Positions 37,163 through 45,299 of a DNA stretch of 64,000 bases are shown piece by piece. Within the stretch, counting starts at the first letter, position 1. Each line of letters begins with the position of its first letter. The notes beneath the pieces were generated by a model, which was not told the DNA's origin, did not search any database, and saw nothing but the letters and a program-made list of their open reading frames with translations. The DNA lies in the NCBI RefSeq assembly GCF_041102775.1, contig NZ_JBGCUO010000001.1:1488001-1552000 (forward strand), given 5' to 3'. The position numbers and the translations under genes were made by a program. This DNA comes from Alcanivorax sp. REN37 (lineage in GTDB: Bacteria; Pseudomonadota; Gammaproteobacteria; Pseudomonadales; Alcanivoracaceae).

Positions 37163-38245
37163 TCAGTCTTGCGCGGCCATGCGCTGCGGCAGCACGTGGC
37201 GCAGACGCTCGGCCATGGTGCGCAGCGACTGCTCGGTGTCGTCCCAGCCGATGCAGCCGTCGGTGACCGACACGCCGTACTCCAGCTGTGACAAGTCCGC
37301 CGGAATGCTTTGGTTGCCGTGGCGCAGGTTGGATTCCACCATCAGGCCGACGATGGAGCGGTTGCCCTCAAGGATCTGGTTGGTGATGTTTTCCAGCACC
37401 AGCGTTTGTAGTGCCGGGTCCTTGTTGGAGTTGGCGTGGCTGCAGTCAACCATGATGTTGGTAGACACCTTAGCTTTCTCCAGCGCCTGTTCGGCCAGCG
37501 CCACCGACACTGAATCGTAGTTCGGCTTGCCGCCGCCGCCACGCAGCACTACGTGGCCGTAGGGGTTGCCGCGAGTGACGGTGATGGCGGTCTTGCCATC
37601 AATGTCGATGCCGAGGAAGCGGTGCTGGCTGCGCACGCTGAGCATGGCGTTGATGGCCACTTCCAGGCTGCCGTCGGTGCCGTTTTTGAAGCCCACCGGG
37701 CTGGACAGGCCGGAGGACATTTCCCGGTGTGTCTGTGACTCGGTGGTGCGCGCGCCGATGGCGGACCAGGTGATCAGGTCTTGCAAGTACTGCGGAGTGA
37801 TCGGATCCAGCGCTTCGGTGGCCGTCGGCAGGCCTTTCTCAGCCATGTCCACCAACAGCTGGCGGGCAATGTGCAGGCCGTCTTCGATCTTGAAGGTGTC
37901 GTTCATATAGGGGTCGTTGATGAGCCCCTTCCAGCCCACCGTGGTGCGCGGCTTTTCGAAGTACACGCGCAGTACCAGCAGCAGCGTGTCACTGACTTCG
38001 TCGGCCAACGCTTTCAGGCGGTCGGCGTATTCGTGGGCCGCTTTGACGTCGTGGATCGAGCACGGGCCGATCACTACGAACAGGCGGTGATCCTTGTGGT
38101 CGAGGATGTCGCGCACCGCATTGCGACCGGCGGCCACGGTGTTGCGTGCGCTGTCGGTCAGCGGCAGCTTGGCCTTCAATTCCCGCGGCGTGATCAGCAG
38201 CGTTTGTGATTCGATGTTCAGGTCATCCACTTGTTCTTGCGCCAT
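37163..38245 (-). CDS. 3-deoxy-7-phosphoheptulonate (DAHP) synthase, class I
   Basis: The 360-aa product is the first enzyme of the shikimate pathway (phosphoenolpyruvate + erythrose 4-phosphate). It has VVIGPCSIHDVKAA, FEKPRTTVGWKGL, IGARTTESQTHREM and DCSHANSNKDP, all active-site blocks of the AroF/G/H type. Which amino acid inhibits it cannot be read here, so I give no symbol. I used ATG 38245; TTG 38254 has AAGGAA at better distance and adds three residues. It is convergent with the MocR gene and stands alone downstream of a predicted promoter. Confidence 0.93.
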   Translation of the reverse strand: MAQEQVDDLNIESQTLLITPRELKAKLPLTDSARNTVAAGRNAVRDILDHKDHRLFVVIGPCSIHDVKAAHEYADRLKALADEVSDTLLLVLRVYFEKPRTTVGWKGLINDPYMNDTFKIEDGLHIARQLLVDMAEKGLPTATEALDPITPQYLQDLITWSAIGARTTESQTHREMSSGLSSPVGFKNGTDGSLEVAINAMLSVRSQHRFLGIDIDGKTAITVTRGNPYGHVVLRGGGGKPNYDSVSVALAEQALEKAKVSTNIMVDCSHANSNKDPALQTLVLENITNQILEGNRSIVGLMVESNLRHGNQSIPADLSQLEYGVSVTDGCIGWDDTEQSLRTMAERLRHVLPQRMAAQD

Positions 38246-38283
38246 GGCGATCAAAGGTTCCTTGCCGTTCGGGGAGGGTAGGG

Positions 38284-38312
38284 AATATAGCCCAAAGGGC
38301 AGGGGCGTGAAA
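38284..38312 (-). promoter_or_regulatory. Predicted promoter of the DAHP synthase gene
   Basis: On the minus strand TTTCAC (38312-38307) and TATATT (38289-38284) are separated by 17 bases. They would start transcription about 30 bases before the gene. Confidence 0.45.
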
Positions 38313-38326
38313 CCGAGCCCCGGCTG

Positions 38327-39049
38327 TCACTGCGATTGCAGAACTCGATCCACCCAGGCTGGCACCGTCTTGCTCGCGGGTCCGGCGATGTGGTGATGGA
38401 AACGGTTGCCGATCTCGGACCGTTCCAAATTCAATTCCAGCGTGTCGGCGCCTGCGTCGCGTGCCACATCGACAAAGCCGGCGGCCGGGTACACATGGCC
38501 GGAGGTGCCGATACTGACGAACTGAGTGCAGCGGGCGAGGGCGGCATGGATGCGGTCCATCTCATAGGGCATCTCGCCAAACCAGACGATGTCCGGTCGC
38601 AGGCCGGCGCTACGTTGGCAGGCGCCGCACTGATGGTCGACGCTGAGCCTGTCCGCCACCGCAAAGCGATGGTCGCACCAGCGGCAGAGGCCACTGCGCA
38701 GCGCACCGTGCATATGAATCAGATTGCGGCTGCCGGCGCGTTCGTGCAGGTCGTCCACGTTCTGGGTGACCAGCAGCACCTGGTCTGGCAGGGCCGCTTC
38801 CAGCCGTGCCAGCGCCCAGTGAGCCGCGTTGGGGGCAATGGCCGGGTCGTCCAGCTGGGCGCGGCGCGCGTTGTAGAAATCATGGACCCGACTGGGCGCA
38901 CGCAGGAAGGCTTCCGGGGTGGCCACATCTTCAATACGATGGCGTTCCCAGAGGCCGCCGCTGTCACGGAAAGTGCCGATGCCGGACTCGGCAGAAATGC
39001 CAGCGCCGGTGAGGATGACCCACTGCTGTTTACGGATCTTTGCAACCAT
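38327..39049 (-). CDS. cobB: NAD-dependent protein deacylase (sirtuin, CobB-like)
   Basis: The 240-aa product is a class III sirtuin: NAD site ILTGAGISAESGI (12-24), TQNVDDLH, catalytic His114 in HMHGAL, and zinc cysteines Cys122, Cys125, Cys141 and Cys144. Tyr59 and Arg62 (FYNARR) are the pair that binds the carboxylate of succinyl- and malonyl-lysine in SIRT5 and E. coli CobB, so desuccinylase as well as deacetylase activity is likely. ATG 39049 follows a TTG-AAC that extends the frame by two residues. It is divergent from a small orphan gene 29 bases away. Confidence 0.93.
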   Translation of the reverse strand: MVAKIRKQQWVILTGAGISAESGIGTFRDSGGLWERHRIEDVATPEAFLRAPSRVHDFYNARRAQLDDPAIAPNAAHWALARLEAALPDQVLLVTQNVDDLHERAGSRNLIHMHGALRSGLCRWCDHRFAVADRLSVDHQCGACQRSAGLRPDIVWFGEMPYEMDRIHAALARCTQFVSIGTSGHVYPAAGFVDVARDAGADTLELNLERSEIGNRFHHHIAGPASKTVPAWVDRVLQSQ

Positions 39050-39078
39050 GTTCAATTCTGTCCCGGTATCATGCCGCC

Positions 39079-39453
39079 ATGTCTGACAGCGTCATCCGCC
39101 TAACTCGGCTGATCGAACGGCCCGGCCGCGGTCCCGCCAACCTGCTTCTCTTCCACGACCATAAAGCGCTGGTGATCGATGCCGCGGCGGTGGTGCTGTA
39201 CCGCGCCGCCGACTATGTGGATGATCCGCTCGGCAATGGTGTGATCGGGCACGCTGCTTTTCCGCCGGCATTGGCGCCAACCTGGTTGCCAGCGCAGGGC
39301 TACGTAGCGCGGCAGCTGGCCGGTTGCGTGCAATTGAACGGCGGCGCGACGTTGTTTCTGCGTCCCGATGGCGTGGCATTGTACCCCAGCCCGGTGGATG
39401 CGCTGCACGAGCGCCATCGCCACTGGCTGATTGCCTTTCACTCCCCCCACTGA
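39079..39453 (+). CDS. Small hypothetical protein upstream of the GNAT-nitrilase gene
   Basis: The 124-aa product is not recognised. It is soluble, has no transmembrane segment or signal peptide, and alternates hydrophobic and polar residues in a way that suggests beta strands, with a Gly/Pro-rich middle. No good ribosome-binding sequence precedes ATG 39079. It begins 29 bases from the cobB start on the opposite strand and ends 16 bases before the GNAT-nitrilase gene. Its codon use looks like that of its neighbours, which supports a real gene. Confidence 0.6.
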   Translation: MSDSVIRLTRLIERPGRGPANLLLFHDHKALVIDAAAVVLYRAADYVDDPLGNGVIGHAAFPPALAPTWLPAQGYVARQLAGCVQLNGGATLFLRPDGVALYPSPVDALHERHRHWLIAFHSPH

Positions 39454-39469
39454 ATAAACCGAGGATGCC

Positions 39470-41014
39470 ATGGCTGAAGATAGCGTAAAGCTGCGCCTGC
39501 GGCCGCTGACTGCGGCGGACTACCCGGACCTTGCGGCGTTGATGGACATTGTCTACGCCGATATCGGCGGCGCTTGGTCGATGGACACGGTGAAGGAACT
39601 GATCGAGCTGTTCCCGGACGGCCAGCTCGGCATTGTCGATAACGACGAATTGGTGGCGGCAGCGCTGACCATCAAGGTGAAATACGACCGTTTCTCCAAC
39701 CCGCACCGCTACGAAGACCTGATCACTGACAGCCAAGTGCACTCCCACGATGACGACGGCGATGCGCTGTATGGACTGGATGTATTTGTGCACCCGGAAT
39801 TCCGTGGTTACCGCCTCGGTCGGCGGTTGTATGAGGCGCGCAAGGAGCTGTGCCGTGAGGAAAACCTGCGGGCCATTCTTGCCGGTGGTCGGTTGCCGGG
39901 CTACGGCCGCCACGCGGATCAGATGTCCGCGTTGGAATACATCGAGCAGGTGCAGCGCCAGAAAATATACGACCCCATTTTGTCGTTCCAGTTGGCCAAC
40001 GACTTCGACGTCAAGCGACTGCTGAAACGCTACCTGCCGGAAGACGAAGATTCACGCGGTTACGCCACGCTGCTGGAATGGGACAACATTCTCTACATGC
40101 CGGAGCCGGACGACGACGAAGGCTATGTGAGCAAGACACTGGTGCGGCTCGGTGTGGTGCAGCGTCGCATGCGTACCGTGCATTCGGTGGAGGACCTGCT
40201 CAGCCAAGTGGAGTTCTTTGTTGATGCCATGGCCGAGTACCGCGCCGACTTCGCGTTACTGCCGGAATTCTTCAGCGCGCCGTTGATGGGGCTTGACCGT
40301 GATTTGCCGTCGATTGAAGCGATCCGTTTCCTGGCCGGCTTCACCGACCAGATTCGTGACGCGCTGTCGGACATGGCGGTGAGCTACAACATCAACATCA
40401 TTGCCGGCTCCATGCCGCTGATCGAAGAAGGCAACGTCTACAACATTGCCTACTTGTGCCGCCGGGATGGCACCGTGGAAGAGCAGCGCAAGATCCACAT
40501 CACGCCGGGCGAACGCCGCGACTGGGGCATTGAGGGCGGTGACGAGCTGCAAGTGTTCGAAACTGACGCCGGCCGGGTCGGCATTCTGATTTGCTACGAC
40601 GTAGAGTTCCCCGAGTTGGGCCGGATCCTTGCCGAGCAAGACATGGAAATCCTGTTCGTGCCGTTCTGGACCGACACTAAAAACGGTTACTTGCGCGTGC
40701 GCCACTGTGCCCAAGCACGCGCCATCGAGAACGAATGCTACGTGGCGATTTCCGGTAGCTGCGGAGTGTTGCCCGGGGTCGACAACGTCGATATCCAGTA
40801 CGCGCAGTCGGCGGTGTTTTCACCGAGCGATTTCTACTTCCCCCACGACGCCATCATTTCTGAGGCGGTGGCCAACACTGAAATGCTGGTATTTGCCGAT
40901 GTGGACCTGGAAACCCTTAAGCTGCTCAACAAAGAAGGCTCAGTGACCAACCTGCGTGACCGCCGCCACGACGTGTACCGCTTGAAGTGGCGCCACAAAC
41001 ACAATGAAACCTGA
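39470..41014 (+). CDS. GNAT acetyltransferase-carbon-nitrogen hydrolase fusion
   Basis: The 514-aa product joins an N-terminal GNAT domain (about residues 5-160; the acetyl-CoA loop region reads HPEFRGYRLGRRLYEARK) to a nitrilase-superfamily amidohydrolase. The nitrilase triad is complete: Glu266 (LPEFF), Lys341 (RKIHI) and Cys375 (LICYDVEFPELG). Similar fusions occur in Bacillus (YhcX) and many proteobacteria; their substrate is unknown. GAGGATG precedes the ATG. A transglutaminase-like gene overlaps its 3' end by 11 bp, implying coupled translation. Confidence 0.9.
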   Translation: MAEDSVKLRLRPLTAADYPDLAALMDIVYADIGGAWSMDTVKELIELFPDGQLGIVDNDELVAAALTIKVKYDRFSNPHRYEDLITDSQVHSHDDDGDALYGLDVFVHPEFRGYRLGRRLYEARKELCREENLRAILAGGRLPGYGRHADQMSALEYIEQVQRQKIYDPILSFQLANDFDVKRLLKRYLPEDEDSRGYATLLEWDNILYMPEPDDDEGYVSKTLVRLGVVQRRMRTVHSVEDLLSQVEFFVDAMAEYRADFALLPEFFSAPLMGLDRDLPSIEAIRFLAGFTDQIRDALSDMAVSYNINIIAGSMPLIEEGNVYNIAYLCRRDGTVEEQRKIHITPGERRDWGIEGGDELQVFETDAGRVGILICYDVEFPELGRILAEQDMEILFVPFWTDTKNGYLRVRHCAQARAIENECYVAISGSCGVLPGVDNVDIQYAQSAVFSPSDFYFPHDAIISEAVANTEMLVFADVDLETLKLLNKEGSVTNLRDRRHDVYRLKWRHKHNET

Positions 41015-41639
41015 TCCGGCGTTGCCGCCCTATTTGGCGGGCTGCCGGGTGATCGAGGTGGCGCATCCGGCCATTCGTGCCCAGGCCGAGGCGCTGCGGG
41101 TGGCGGGCGATGCACGGGCCACCGCCGAGCAGTGCTTTCTGTTTGTGCGCGACCAGATCGATCATTGCGTCGACGTGCGCCGTAATCCGGTGACCTGTAC
41201 CGCCAGCGAAGTGCTGGCGGAGCGGGTCGGTTACTGCTACGCCAAGAGCCATCTGCTGGCGGCGTTACTGCGCGCGGCTGGATTGCCAGCGGGGCTGTGC
41301 TACCAGCGTTTGCGGTTGGCGCCTGGCCGCGACCAGTTTTGCCTGCACGGGCTGAATGCGGTGTATCTGCCGCGCCATGGCTGGTATCGCATTGACGCGC
41401 GAGGTAATAAGCCCGGCGTCGATGCTGCTTTTGTGCCGCCTAAAGAGCAGTTGGCGTTCGCGCTGCAGCAGCCGGGCGAGCATGACTTCCCTGGGATCTG
41501 GGCCGAGCCGTGGCCGGAGGTGATAGCGGTGTTGGAAAGCCAGCAAGACTGGCAGCAAGCGTTGGAAGTATTGCCGGATCGGTTGCCGCAGGCAGTGGCA
41601 CTGGCCGCCGGCCAGCCGGACTGGCGTCACTCCCCGTAG
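41004..41639 (+). CDS. Transglutaminase-like cysteine peptidase/amidase family protein
   Basis: The 211-aa product has the transglutaminase-core triad Cys78 (GYCYAKSHLLAALL), His115 (CLHGLNAVYL) and Asp131 (YRIDARG). There is no signal peptide, so it should be cytoplasmic. Such bacterial proteins usually act as proteases or amidases rather than crosslinkers. Overlap with the GNAT-nitrilase gene suggests both work on the same peptide or amide substrate. Its last bases overlap the convergent zapE gene by 13 bp. Confidence 0.85.
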   Translation: MKPDPALPPYLAGCRVIEVAHPAIRAQAEALRVAGDARATAEQCFLFVRDQIDHCVDVRRNPVTCTASEVLAERVGYCYAKSHLLAALLRAAGLPAGLCYQRLRLAPGRDQFCLHGLNAVYLPRHGWYRIDARGNKPGVDAAFVPPKEQLAFALQQPGEHDFPGIWAEPWPEVIAVLESQQDWQQALEVLPDRLPQAVALAAGQPDWRHSP

Positions 41640-42718
41640 TCGGCGCGCTGCATCGCCAGCAAGCGGCTGAGGGTGCGGCGGAAGGCAAAGGTCAGGTGAC
41701 CGTCGTTGTACAGCTGCGGCAGCGGTACCGACGCACTCAGATACAGCGGCCGGCCGCGGTCATAGCACTCATCCACCAGCGCAATGAAACGGCGCACGCT
41801 GTCGTCACGGGGCGCCAATGCCGGCAGCTGCCGATCGCCGGCCGCCACCCGCTGGGCGCCGTCTTCGGTGCCGCGTGCAATGCGCATTGGCTGGGGCGTG
41901 CCGCCGAGGGGAGGCAGGGCGCTGAGCCAGATGCCGGCCCAGTCGTCGCACAGTTGGATGTAATCCTGTGCGGCCCAGGGCGCTTCGCACAGCGCATTGA
42001 AATCACACCACAGCTGATCGCCCCGGCATTGCTGCACCGGTAGCTGGCGGCCGCCCAGTGTCAGCGCGGTCGGCGCGGCGGGTGTACCGCCACGCTGGCG
42101 GAACGCCTCGATGAAACCGGCTTCGTCGTCGACCCAGTAACGCTGGAGCCGTGCTGCCGGATGCAGCCGGTGATCGGCGTCTCCGTCCACGGCGACCAGT
42201 TGCAGGTGCTGCTGCAAAGCGGCGACGGCCGGGGCGAAGCGGTCGTAATTGAAGCCGCCAGCATACAAGGCTGACGGCGGCTGGTTGGAGGTCACCACCA
42301 GCGTTAGCGGCTGCTCAAACAGTGCTTGGAACAGGCCGCCGAGCAGCATCGCGTCACCGATGTCGGACACGTAAAGCTCATCCAGGCATAACACCCGCAC
42401 CGACGCGGCCAGCTCTGCCGCTAACTGCTGCAGCGGGTTCGGCTGGCGGTGCAGTTGATGCAGGCGCTGGTGGATCCAGCGCATGAAATGGTGGAAGTGC
42501 TGGCGGCGGGCTGGCACCGGCAGATTGTGGTGGAACAGGTCCATCAGCCACGTTTTACCACGACCTACCGGCCCCCACAGATACAGTCCGCGAGGCGACT
42601 TTCCTTGCTGCAAAGCTTGGTAGCACTGCTCCAATGCGTTGACTGCAGCGGCCTGGCCGGGATCAGGCTGGAAGCCTGCGGCGAGGGCGCTGCGATAGGC
42701 CACGGCCGGCGATGGCAT
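41627..42718 (-). CDS. zapE: Cell division protein ZapE (AFG1-like ATPase)
   Basis: The 363-aa product is an AFG1/LACE1-type P-loop ATPase: Walker A GPVGRGKTWLMDLF, Walker B VLCLDELYVSDIGDAM and VVTSNQPPSALY. ZapE links to FtsZ rings and is needed for division under stress in E. coli. The start ATG 42718 overlaps the TGA stop of the AraC regulator (TGATG), so it is translated by coupling; GTG 42721 is an alternative. Confidence 0.92.
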   Translation of the reverse strand: MPSPAVAYRSALAAGFQPDPGQAAAVNALEQCYQALQQGKSPRGLYLWGPVGRGKTWLMDLFHHNLPVPARRQHFHHFMRWIHQRLHQLHRQPNPLQQLAAELAASVRVLCLDELYVSDIGDAMLLGGLFQALFEQPLTLVVTSNQPPSALYAGGFNYDRFAPAVAALQQHLQLVAVDGDADHRLHPAARLQRYWVDDEAGFIEAFRQRGGTPAAPTALTLGGRQLPVQQCRGDQLWCDFNALCEAPWAAQDYIQLCDDWAGIWLSALPPLGGTPQPMRIARGTEDGAQRVAAGDRQLPALAPRDDSVRRFIALVDECYDRGRPLYLSASVPLPQLYNDGHLTFAFRRTLSRLLAMQRADYGE

Positions 42719-43737
42719 CACGATGGCTGGCGGCGGGCGCGGTATTCCGCCGGAGTCTGGTCAAACCACTGCTTGAACGCCTTGAAGAACTGGCTGCTGG
42801 ATTGGAAGCCGAGCAAAAACGCGGCGTCGCGGGTGGACAGCGAGTTGCGCTGCAGCAGTAGCTGCGCCTGCTGTTTGCGCACCTGCTCCAACTCGACACC
42901 GAAACTGGTGCCGGCCTCGCTGAGGCGGCGCTGCAAGGTGCTGACACTGATGCCTAATGCTGCCGCGAGGGTGTCGCGGCGCGGTTCGCCAAGCCCGAGC
43001 GAGGTGGCCAGCAGGTGCTGGCAGCGCTCCAGCAACGAGCGCTCGGGGAAGCTTTCGTCGAGCAGTTTCTGCAGCGGTGGCAGCAGCGTTTCCAGTGGCG
43101 CGGATGGGGTCGCCGGCGGCAGCTGGAAGTACAGCTCGCAGCGGTCGCTGCCGGCATGCACCGGGGCGCCCCAAATGCTGGCGAGATAGGCGCTTTGCTC
43201 GGCATCGCGAGCATGCGGCAAGTAAATGGCGCGCGGTTGCACGTCATTGAAGGCCTCGACGATCCGTAGAATGCCGGTCGTGGTGCCTTCGATTTGGTGC
43301 AGGCTCACAGCATCCGGGTGGAACGGGTGCAGCTGCAGACGCAGGCTGGCGTTGCCGGGAATCACCGTGCAGCGCACCACTTCGGTGATGATCTGCAGAT
43401 AGCGCGCCAGCAGCCGCAACGTCAACGCCAGCGGCGGCCGCTGGATGCCGGCCTGGTCCAGCGCCAAGCGCAGCGTGGTCAGCATCGGCAGCTGATCGAG
43501 TTCGATGCAGCGGGTATTTTCCATGCCGAATAACGGATCGCCAGTTAGGGCGGCAACCTGGTCGTAGAACCGCCGCAGCTGCAACAGCGGGATGCGCTCC
43601 TGGTGCTGCGGCAGTTGCTCGGCGGCTAGCGCCAGCACCTGCGGCAGCAGCGCCAGCTTGTCGCGCTGCTGCAGATAGCGCAGGAAGCCGGCCTGGTTAG
43701 CCTGCAGGGTGTCGCGGTGAATGGTGGCGCGGTTCAT
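42718..43737 (-). CDS. AraC-family transcriptional regulator (OruR-like layout)
   Basis: The 339-aa product has an N-terminal sensor domain like that of Pseudomonas OruR/ArgR-type AraC proteins (about residues 10-200) and a C-terminal double helix-turn-helix ([19 protein letters not shown], then [20 protein letters not shown]). The inducer is unknown. ATG 43737 gives the usual family length; the frame is open to 43899 and MDSRR at 43797 is possible. It is divergent from murI and overlaps the zapE start by one base. Confidence 0.85.
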   Translation of the reverse strand: MNRATIHRDTLQANQAGFLRYLQQRDKLALLPQVLALAAEQLPQHQERIPLLQLRRFYDQVAALTGDPLFGMENTRCIELDQLPMLTTLRLALDQAGIQRPPLALTLRLLARYLQIITEVVRCTVIPGNASLRLQLHPFHPDAVSLHQIEGTTTGILRIVEAFNDVQPRAIYLPHARDAEQSAYLASIWGAPVHAGSDRCELYFQLPPATPSAPLETLLPPLQKLLDESFPERSLLERCQHLLATSLGLGEPRRDTLAAALGISVSTLQRRLSEAGTSFGVELEQVRKQQAQLLLQRNSLSTRDAAFLLGFQSSSQFFKAFKQWFDQTPAEYRARRQPS

Positions 43738-43897
43738 GGAGAAACTCGGTGGTTGGTCCAGCTGCAAGATGATCAACAGTGCCCGGCGGCTGTCCATCGC
43801 CGGCGCGCCCAAAGGTGGGGGCGATGCGATGAGGCTTACCAAGCACAGTGGGACAACGGTAGCATGGCCGCCGTCAAACACAGAACCGAGGCAGGGC

Positions 43898-44716
43898 ATG
43901 GACGGGCAGGAGAGGGCGGCAGCACCGGTATTGGTGTTCGACAGCGGGCTGGGTGGCTTGTCGGTGCTGCGTGAGTTGCGCGCGCAGGTGCGTGATTATC
44001 CGTTCGTTTACGTCGCCGACGATGCCGGCTTTCCTTACGGCGATTGGCAGGAAGGCGCGCTACGCGAACGTCTGGTGGCGCTGTTCGGGACCCTGCTGGT
44101 GCGTTATGCGCCGCAAGTGGTGGTGATTGCCTGCAATACGGCGTCGACACTGGCGTTGGCGGATCTGCGCGCGGCGTACCCAGCGGTGGTGTTTGTTGGG
44201 ACGGTGCCGGCGATTAAGCCGGCGGCGGCGCGCACCCGCTCGGGCCAGGTGTCGGTGCTGGCCACGCCGGGCACCGTGCAGCGTGCCTATACGCGCGAAC
44301 TGATCGATGAGTTTGCCGCCAGTTGCCGGGTGACGTTGGTGGGCGCTGCCGGCCTCGCGGCCATGGCTGAACAGCAGCTGCGTGGCGATGCGGTGGACGA
44401 GCAGCGACTGCGTGAATTGATCGCGCCCTGCTTTGTCGAACAGGAGGGTCAGCGCACCGACATTGTGGTGCTGGCCTGCACCCACTATCCGTTCTTGCTC
44501 AATACCCTGCGTGCGGTGGCGCCGTGGCCGGTGGACTGGCTTGATCCCGCGGAAGCCATCGCCCGCCGCACCCGGTCGCTGCTGCCACAGCGTGATGCAG
44601 CGGCCGGCGAAGACCGCGTGCTACTGACCTCCGGCGTTGTTGATCCGGCGTTGCAGCGGGTGTTGCAGGGCTTCGGGCTGACCCGCCTGGACACCGCCAT
44701 CGTCCGGCAGGATTAA
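43898..44716 (+). CDS. murI: Glutamate racemase
   Basis: The 272-aa product supplies D-glutamate for peptidoglycan. The acid/base cysteines are Cys79 (IACNTAS) and Cys194 (LACTHYPFL), and Asp15 lies in [17 protein letters not shown] 43898 follows GAGG; the frame is open from 43721 but overlaps the AraC gene. A terminator follows after 32 bases. Confidence 0.96.
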   Translation: MDGQERAAAPVLVFDSGLGGLSVLRELRAQVRDYPFVYVADDAGFPYGDWQEGALRERLVALFGTLLVRYAPQVVVIACNTASTLALADLRAAYPAVVFVGTVPAIKPAAARTRSGQVSVLATPGTVQRAYTRELIDEFAASCRVTLVGAAGLAAMAEQQLRGDAVDEQRLRELIAPCFVEQEGQRTDIVVLACTHYPFLLNTLRAVAPWPVDWLDPAEAIARRTRSLLPQRDAAAGEDRVLLTSGVVDPALQRVLQGFGLTRLDTAIVRQD

Positions 44717-44748
44717 CGCCGGCGTGCTACCATCGCCCATCGTTTTGC

Positions 44749-44769
44749 GGCCCCGGCGGGCCCGTTTTT
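44749..44769 (+). terminator. Terminator candidate after murI
   Basis: A 5-bp GC stem (GGCCC / GGGCC) with a 4-nt loop is followed by CG and TTTTT. Weak stem but good T run. Confidence 0.45.
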
Positions 44770-44790
44770 CTCGACACAGTGGGAGCAACG

Positions 44791-45231
44791 ATGTCCTTTA
44801 CCGTTTACCTGTCCGGTGAGATCCACACCGACTGGCGCGATCAGATCATCCAAGGTGCAGCAGCGCGCGGTCTGGCTGTACGCTTCACCTCCGCCGTCAC
44901 CGACCACGATGCCAGCGACGCCGCCGGCGACGGTTTGGGTGCCGAATCCGTGCCATTCTGGCGCGACCACAAATCGGCCAAGGTCAACGCCATCCGCACC
45001 AAGACGCTGATTGAGCAGGCTGATTTGGTGGTGGTGCGTTTTGGCGATAAATACAAACAGTGGAACGCGGCGTTTGACGCGGGTTTCTGCGCGGCGTTGA
45101 ACAAGCCGTACATCACGCTGCACGCGGAAGACATCGTGCATCCGCTCAAAGAAGTGGATGCTGCCGCCTTGGCGTGGGCGCAGACCACCGAGCAGGTGGT
45201 GGAGATCCTTGCCTATGTGCTGCGCGACTGA
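44791..45231 (+). CDS. YtoQ-family protein
   Basis: The 146-aa product matches the YtoQ family by its N-terminal YLSGEIHTDWRDQI, middle HDASDAAGDGLG and KYKQWNAAFDAGF. The family, about 148 aa, resembles nucleoside 2-deoxyribosyltransferase-like folds; the function is not known. GGGAG precedes ATG 44791. It sits alone between murI and a strong bidirectional terminator. Confidence 0.88.
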   Translation: MSFTVYLSGEIHTDWRDQIIQGAAARGLAVRFTSAVTDHDASDAAGDGLGAESVPFWRDHKSAKVNAIRTKTLIEQADLVVVRFGDKYKQWNAAFDAGFCAALNKPYITLHAEDIVHPLKEVDAAALAWAQTTEQVVEILAYVLRD

Positions 45232-45244
45232 CGCTGCTTTTACG

Positions 45245-45282
45245 CCATAAAAAAGCCCGGCTTCAGCCGGGCTTTTTTATGG
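45245..45282. terminator. Bidirectional terminator between ytoQ-like and ETF-QO genes
   Basis: An 18-bp perfect stem (45245-45262 with 45265-45282) contains GCCCGGCT/AGCCGGGC with A and T runs on the two sides. It serves both convergent genes. Confidence 0.92.
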
Positions 45283-45299
45283 GCGGACACCACCGGACA

